Shown here piece by piece: positions 5,550 through 9,338 of a stretch of DNA of 9,338 bases. The notes beneath the pieces are model-generated. The model made no database searches. It saw only the letters and a program-made list of their open reading frames with translations, and was not told where the DNA came from. Position 1 is the first letter of the stretch. The number at the start of each line of letters is the position of its first letter. Location of the stretch: positions 1 to 9,338 of the forward strand of contig JBDSOJ010000252.1 of the NCBI GenBank assembly GCA_039914895.1, given 5' to 3'. Source of the DNA: Gaiellasilicea sp039914895. Lineage in GTDB: Bacteria; Actinomycetota; Thermoleophilia; Gaiellales; Gaiellaceae. Made by a program: the position numbers and the translations under genes.

Positions 5550-5768
5550 AAGCGCACTGGCCGCCGCGTCGAACGGCTCAGATGGGACGAACTGTTCGAG
5601 CGTAACGCGCTCAAAGATCGGGCCGTCGGGGGCGACGGGATCAATCGCGGTGACTTGTGACCGCTCGCAGCGAGCGCGAGTGCGGCGTGCCCGTCGCCGC
5701 AGCCGATCTCAAAGGATACGCGGCGGCGAGCGATCGAGTTGCGAGAGCACGAAATCGGCGAATTCCAC
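5550..5768 (-). pseudogene. Truncated, frameshifted SAM-dependent methyltransferase remnant
   Basis: Starting from GTG 5768, nine bases after the LysR stop, the minus strand encodes VEFADFVLSQLDRSPPRIL. It then needs a one-base correction at the AAA run 5711-5713 (one base too many) to read EIGCGDGHAALALAASGHK, the glycine-rich SAM-binding motif I. A second correction near 5653 (one base missing) gives VTAIDPVAPDGPIFERV followed by TLEQFVPSEPFDAAAS. Similarity to class I methyltransferases stops near 5550, far short of the usual 200-270 residues. The gene is therefore broken twice and lacks its C-terminal part. It was probably co-transcribed with the LysR gene, and the loss coincides with the attachment-site-like DNA to its left. 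Sequencing error could explain the frameshifts but not the truncation. Confidence 0.7.
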
Positions 5769-5777
5769 GTCCGTCGG

Positions 5778-6719
5778 CTAGGTGACGCAGCCGGCCGCGT
5801 ACGCCTCACTCTTTGCGCAGCAGCGGGTGAGGGTTTCGACGAAGCCGCGCTCGCTGGACGAGAGCGGCCGGCGGGAGCGCCGGGCGACGTGGAGGTTGCG
5901 CTGGAGCGGCTTGCCGATCCGGAAAGCTTCGAGCTCGCCGCGTTCGATTTCCTCGGCGACGGCGTAGCGGGAGAGGAAGGCGATGCCGAGCCCTTCTCGC
6001 GCGGCCCGTTTGATTGCTTCGCCCGAGTCGAGCTCCCAGGTGTGTTCGGGCCAGATGTTGGCGCTCGCGAGAGCGCGTTCGCTGACGCGCCTGGTGCTCG
6101 AGCGCGCTTCGCGCACGAGCAGCGTTTGCTCCGCGAGTTCCTTGGCGTTCGCGCGTCCGTTGCGGAGCGTGAGCGAGCCGGGCTTGGCGACGCCGACGAT
6201 CTCGTCGCTGATGAACGGCTCGAGCTGGATCCGTTCGTCGGCGTCGGCCTCGCCGACAAGCGCGAGCTGGACGCGGCCGGCGAGCAGCCGGTTGAGGATC
6301 TCGCCGGTGGAGGCGATCTCGACTTCGACGGTGACGTTGGGGTGGTCGCGGCGGAAGCAGCCGAGCGTGTCGGGGAGCAGGTAGACACCGGGCGTCGTGG
6401 AGGCGCCGATGTGGATCGTGCCGGCTTCTAGACCGGAGAGCCGGTGAAGCTCTTCTTCGCCCGCTCGAAGCGTTTGCAGCGCTTGGCCTGCGTGGAGGGC
6501 GAGCAGCGTGCCGGCCTCGGTCAGGGTGCTGCCGCGGCCGTTGCGCTCGACGAGCCGCTGCCCGGCGGCGCCTTCGAGGGTGCGCAGGTGCTCGCTCGCG
6601 GTCGGCTGGCCGATTCCGATCGCGCGCGCGGCGGCCGAGACGCTGCCCTGGCGGCCGATCTCGACCAGTAGGCGCAGCCGGGTGGAGTCCCAGATGAGCG
6701 AGAGAGCGCTATCGGTCAC
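5778..6719 (-). CDS. LysR-family transcriptional regulator
   Basis: This 313-residue regulator has a winged HTH at residues 14-72 (LRLLVEIGRQGSVSAAARAI, then GIGQPTASEHLRTLE) and a periplasmic-binding-like effector domain from about residue 98 (GTIHIGASTTPGVYLLP) to about 300. GTG 6719 is chosen because GGGAGG (6732-6727) lies seven bases upstream; ATG codons at 6755 and 6734 in the same frame have no such site and would run into the divergent promoter. It is divergent from the MBL-fold hydrolase, the classic LysR layout, so it probably senses a small molecule and controls that hydrolase and the transporter, along with its own synthesis. The general domain layout recalls CysB/CbbR-type proteins that respond to sulfur or carbon metabolites, but the effector cannot be read from the sequence. 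Confidence 0.92.
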   Translation of the reverse strand: MTDSALSLIWDSTRLRLLVEIGRQGSVSAAARAIGIGQPTASEHLRTLEGAAGQRLVERNGRGSTLTEAGTLLALHAGQALQTLRAGEEELHRLSGLEAGTIHIGASTTPGVYLLPDTLGCFRRDHPNVTVEVEIASTGEILNRLLAGRVQLALVGEADADERIQLEPFISDEIVGVAKPGSLTLRNGRANAKELAEQTLLVREARSSTRRVSERALASANIWPEHTWELDSGEAIKRAAREGLGIAFLSRYAVAEEIERGELEAFRIGKPLQRNLHVARRSRRPLSSSERGFVETLTRCCAKSEAYAAGCVT

Positions 6720-6784
6720 GGCGATACCTCCCATCGGAACATTCGTCTTGCCCATGGTATCGCGCAGTACCTACGCTCAGAGCC
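6720..6784. promoter_or_regulatory. LysR/hydrolase divergent promoter with 8-bp inverted repeat
   Basis: Rightward, TTGCCC (6748-6753) and TACGCT (6772-6777) form a -35/-10 pair with an 18-base spacer. Transcription would begin at about 6784-6785, at the ATG of the hydrolase, which has no Shine-Dalgarno, so the mRNA is probably leaderless. GCGATACC (6721-6728) and GGTATCGC (6756-6763) are perfect inverted copies. The right copy sits inside the spacer and the left copy overlaps the LysR ribosome binding site. A second imperfect symmetry, GGTA-N8-TACC, covers 6756-6771. These are plausible LysR contact sites giving both autorepression and control of the hydrolase. Confidence 0.6.
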
Positions 6785-7540
6785 ATGCTCTTCCGCCCGT
6801 ATCTGTATGAGCCGACGGCGTGCGCGAGCTACCTGTTTGGCTGCCTCTCCAAGTCGCAGTTGGCGGTCGTCGACCCGCACGTCGAGCTGGTCGATGCCTA
6901 CCTGACCGAGGCCGTCCGTGTCGGCGCCGAGATCGTCGCTGTCTTCGAGACGCACGTGCAGGCCGACCACCTCTCCGGCCTGCCGGCGCTCGTCGAGGCC
7001 ACTGGGGCGACCGCGTACCTCCCTGCCGGGGCAGAGGTCGAGTTCGACCACGTGCCTCTGACGGACGGCGCGACGGTCGAGCTTGGGAACACGATCGTTC
7101 TGGCGCTGGCGACGCCGGGGCACGCGCCCGCCCATCACACGTACGTCGTCGCCGATCGGCGTCGTGGCGACGAGGCGCCGTGGCTCGTGTTCACCGGCGA
7201 CTCGCTGCTGGTCGGCGATGTCGGCCGGCCCGACCTGCACGCGGGCGGCGATCCGGAGCCGCTCGCCCGTCAGCTGCACGCCTCGATCGGCCGGCTGCTC
7301 GAGCTGGCGGACGGGGTGCTCGTCTACCCGAGCCACTTCGGCGGCTCGGTCTGCGGCCGCGCTCTCTCCGGCAATCCGTTCTCGTCGATCGGGTTCGAGC
7401 GCACGCACAACGAGGCGCTCGCGTACGCCGACGCCGGGAGCTTCGCGCGGGCGCTGCTCGTCAATGTGCCTCCCCCGCCGGCAGACCAGGCGGCGATCGT
7501 CGTCGCCAACCGCGCCGGCCGGGTCGCAGTCCAGGCGTGA
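6785..7540 (+). CDS. Metallo-beta-lactamase-fold hydrolase, ETHE1/persulfide-dioxygenase-like
   Basis: The 251-residue protein has the ordered MBL-fold motifs: ETHVQADHLSG (His57, Gln59, Asp61, His62), TPGHAPAHHTY (His113), FTGDSLLVGDVGRPDL (Asp139) and YPSHFGG (His184). The 'GD-S/T-L-x-x-G-D-V-G-R-P-D-L' stretch is characteristic of ETHE1-like persulfide dioxygenases and their rhodanese-linked relatives, which oxidise glutathione or protein persulfides using a single iron held by two His and one Asp. Those three (His57, His113, Asp139) are present. The second His of the usual HxHxDH is Gln here, which would weaken a two-zinc site but is compatible with mononuclear iron. It is a soluble cytoplasmic protein. 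Its stop overlaps the transporter start (GTGA at 7537), so the two are co-expressed, suggesting export or import of a sulfur compound. Substrate is inferred. Confidence 0.85.
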   Translation: MLFRPYLYEPTACASYLFGCLSKSQLAVVDPHVELVDAYLTEAVRVGAEIVAVFETHVQADHLSGLPALVEATGATAYLPAGAEVEFDHVPLTDGATVELGNTIVLALATPGHAPAHHTYVVADRRRGDEAPWLVFTGDSLLVGDVGRPDLHAGGDPEPLARQLHASIGRLLELADGVLVYPSHFGGSVCGRALSGNPFSSIGFERTHNEALAYADAGSFARALLVNVPPPPADQAAIVVANRAGRVAVQA

Positions 7541-8798
7541 GCACGCTTCGGCTCGGGCTGCGCGCGAACGCGCGCCAGTTCGGCCTGCTCGTCGCCCTGA
7601 ACGGGTTCGTCGGCGCAATGGTCGGACTGGAACGCAGCGTGTTGCCGCTCGTCGGCGAGCGCGACTTCCACCTCGACTCGCGCGCGGCGATCCTCTCCTT
7701 CGTCATCGCCTTCGGGATCGCCAAGGCAATCTCGAACCTGGTCGCCGGCGGGCTGGCCGACCGGGTCGGTCGCAAACGGCTGCTCGTGATCGGCTGGCTG
7801 CTCGCGTTGCCTGTGCCGCTCCTGATCGCGCTCGCGCCGAACTGGGGCTTCATCGTCGCCGCCAACGTCCTCCTCGGCGCCAGCCAGGGGCTTGCCTGGT
7901 CGATGACGGTGGTGATGAAGATCGACCTCGCCGGGCCACGGCGACGAGGTCTCGCGCTCGGCCTGAACGAGTCGGCCGGCTATCTCGGCGTCGCCCTCGC
8001 AGCCTTCGCCACCGGAGCACTGGCGACGAGCGTCGCGCCACGGACCGTCGTCTGGATTGGAGCCCTGATCGTGGCCACCGTCGGCTTGCTGGTCTCGGCG
8101 CTGTACGTGCACGACACCGCCTCCCATGTCGCGCTCGAGCAGCGCGCACACGGATCCGGCGACGGCGACCGCCGCACACTGAGGCACGCATTCCTGCAGG
8201 GCACGTTCTCGGACTCGGTGCTGCGGACCTGCGCGCAGGCCGGACTCGTCAATAACCTCAACGACGCGCTCGCCTGGGGTCTCGTCCCGCTCTACCTCAC
8301 CGCCAACGGCGCCAGCGTCACCGAGGTCGGAGCGGTCGCCGCCATCTACCCCGCCGTCTGGGGCGCCGGCCAACTGCTGACCGGCTGGCTCTCCGACCAC
8401 ACCGGCCGCAAGCCCTGATCGTTGCCGGAATGCTCGTCCAGGCAGGCGCGCTCACGTTGCTCGTCGCGGGCGGCGGCGCCTTCGGGCCGGCGCTCCTCGC
8501 AGCGATCCTGCTCGGCGCCGGCACCGCACTCGTCTACCCCACCCTGATCGCCGCCGTCTCCGACGCAGTCCAACCGGTCGAACGTGCAGCCGCCGTCGGC
8601 GTCTACCGCTTCTGGCGCGACTTCGGCTTCGTCGCCGGCGCCCTGATCAGCGGCCTCGTCGCCGACACAGTGGGCACCGGCGCCGCGATCGCCGTCGTCG
8701 CCGCGCTAACGGCCGCCAGCGGGCTGTGGGTCGCTGCGACGAGATCGAATACACAGCCATCGGTTGGACCGATGACCCGCATCGCCAGCCGCATCTAG
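7537..8798 (+). pseudogene. MFS transporter interrupted by a one-base frameshift
   Basis: GTG 7537 begins a membrane protein of the major facilitator superfamily. The first frame ends at TGA 8416-8418 after 293 residues. It contains about seven to eight hydrophobic spans and the motif A loop GGLADRVGRKR between TM2 and TM3, and stops within the second motif A copy, GWLSDHTGRKP. The next frame continues directly as LIVAGMLVQAGALTLL and on to TAG 8796-8798, giving the missing C-terminal spans. Adding one C to the CCC at 8413-8415 restores a single 420-residue frame, the normal MFS length. As written, the product would lack the last four helices and be inactive. The break may be a real mutation, or a homopolymer error in the assembly. 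Coupled by GTGA to the hydrolase; the substrate is unknown. Confidence 0.85.
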
Positions 8799-8818
8799 GC
8801 GGGCACGTCCCGAGCAGA

Positions 8819-8824
8819 TAGCAT
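8819..8824 (+). promoter_or_regulatory. Possible -10 element for the methyltransferase at 8834
   Basis: TAGCAT fits the TANNNT pattern and would place the transcription start near 8831, three bases before ATG 8834, so the message would be nearly leaderless. No Shine-Dalgarno precedes the ATG, in agreement. No recognisable -35 lies at the normal distance, so support is weak. A small near-palindrome, CGGGCACGTCCCG, covers about 8800-8812 in the same gap. Confidence 0.4.
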
Positions 8825-8833
8825 CGATCGACA

Positions 8834-9338
8834 ATGACGGTTCAACCCGACATCGACGTCGAGTTCCTGAAGTGCGAGATCAAGAAGACCTACGCGCAGG
8901 TCTCGACCGAGCAAGAGACGGAGTTCATCTTCCCGACCGGGCGAGCCTGGGCGCTCGACCTAGGCTACCCCAAAGCCCCACTCGACCGCGTGCCGGAAAC
9001 CTCCGCCGGATCGTTTGCCGGGGTCGCGAACCCATTTTCGCTTGGCCCGCTGCAACCCGGTGAGCAGGTGCTCGACCTCGGCTCCGGGGCCGGCACCGAC
9101 GCCCTGGTCGCGGCACAGATGATCGGCCCAACCGGCCGGGTCGTCGGCATCGACATGACCCCGGAAATGATCGCCACCGCGCGAGCCAGCGCCCAAACGA
9201 TGGGCGCCACGAACGTCGAGTTTCTGGAAGGGGAGGCCGAGCAGCTTCCGTTTCCCGATGAGAGCTTCGACGTCGTCACCTCGAACGGCGTCATCGACCT
9301 GATCCCCGACAAGGACGCGGTCTTTGCAGAGCTCTACC
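8834..9338 (+). CDS. SAM-dependent methyltransferase, ArsM-related, partial (runs off the right edge)
   Basis: The open frame gives 168 residues before the window ends. The SAM-binding class I fold is clear: VLDLGSGAGTDAL at 79-91 (motif I), GIDMTPEMIATAR at 105-117 with the ribose-binding Asp107, NVEFLEGEAEQLPF at 127-140 and SFDVVTSNGVIDLIPDK at 144-160. The order and wording, especially 'GIDMTPEM' and 'SN-x-V-I-x-L-x-P-D-K', match arsenite methyltransferase ArsM. In ArsM a Cys stands in GCGNP before motif I and in the SNC-V segment; here these are VANP and SNG, so both arsenic-binding Cys are lost. The substrate is therefore probably not arsenite. The start is ATG 8834, and no alternative is better. 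It lies on the same strand, 35 bases after the transporter frame. Confidence 0.88.
   Translation, partial: MTVQPDIDVEFLKCEIKKTYAQVSTEQETEFIFPTGRAWALDLGYPKAPLDRVPETSAGSFAGVANPFSLGPLQPGEQVLDLGSGAGTDALVAAQMIGPTGRVVGIDMTPEMIATARASAQTMGATNVEFLEGEAEQLPFPDESFDVVTSNGVIDLIPDKDAVFAELY

Noticed and set aside
5982..6431. Long plus-strand and other-frame open frames across the LysR gene
   Set aside because: They are shadows of the LysR coding strand in GC-rich DNA, with biased composition and no conserved motif.
7083..8255. Arg-rich 390-codon open frame across the hydrolase and transporter genes
   Set aside because: It overlaps two well-supported genes in another frame and has the Arg/Ser-rich composition of an out-of-frame reading.
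8794..8803. TCTAGGCGGG, identical to 159-168 beside tRNA-Ala, considered as the missing right attachment site
   Set aside because: Only 10 bases match, the rest of the tRNA 3' end is absent, and it straddles the end of the transporter frame. Such a match can occur by chance when every 10-mer is compared.

Overview
The window is GC-rich DNA with mostly ATG/GTG starts, weak or absent Shine-Dalgarno sites before several genes, 4-bp GTGA gene overlaps and alanine/arginine-rich proteins. This fits a high-GC actinobacterium. A deep-branching class such as Thermoleophilia is my guess from the style of the proteins and cannot be proven from the window.

Left part (about 1-5000): a tRNA-Ala(CGC) gene is followed immediately by a compact integrated element. 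Leftward, a winged-helix/HTH-type protein and a tyrosine integrase form a coupled pair, and the integrase reading frame runs through the tRNA trailer hairpin into the tRNA gene on the opposite strand. Rightward, from a roughly 90-bp divergent control region, a four-gene operon is joined by three successive GTGA start/stop overlaps: an XRE-type regulator, two small unrecognised proteins and a D5/P4-type SF3 helicase. An excisionase-like HTH protein follows, preceded by a perfect 16-bp palindrome. No capsid, terminase, portal, lysis or DNA-transfer gene is visible. The layout (int plus regulator leftward, regulator plus replication module rightward) resembles a minimal phage satellite or very small integrative element.

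Middle part (about 4980-5770): a gene-poor junction. It holds the 3' half of a tRNA-Thr(CGT) on the minus strand, next to short tandem repeats that look like integrase arm sites, and a truncated, twice-frameshifted methyltransferase remnant. The tRNA half is of a different type and opposite orientation to tRNA-Ala. It therefore cannot be the simple partner site of the left element and suggests a mosaic of at least two integration events.

Right part (about 5778-9338): ordinary metabolic or accessory genes. A LysR regulator is divergent from an ETHE1-like metallo-beta-lactamase-fold hydrolase, which is coupled by GTGA to an MFS transporter broken by a one-base frameshift. An ArsM-related SAM methyltransferase that lacks two expected cysteines runs off the right edge. 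The LysR/hydrolase gap has a promoter that would give a nearly leaderless mRNA and an inverted repeat suitable for LysR binding. LysR probably controls the hydrolase and transporter.
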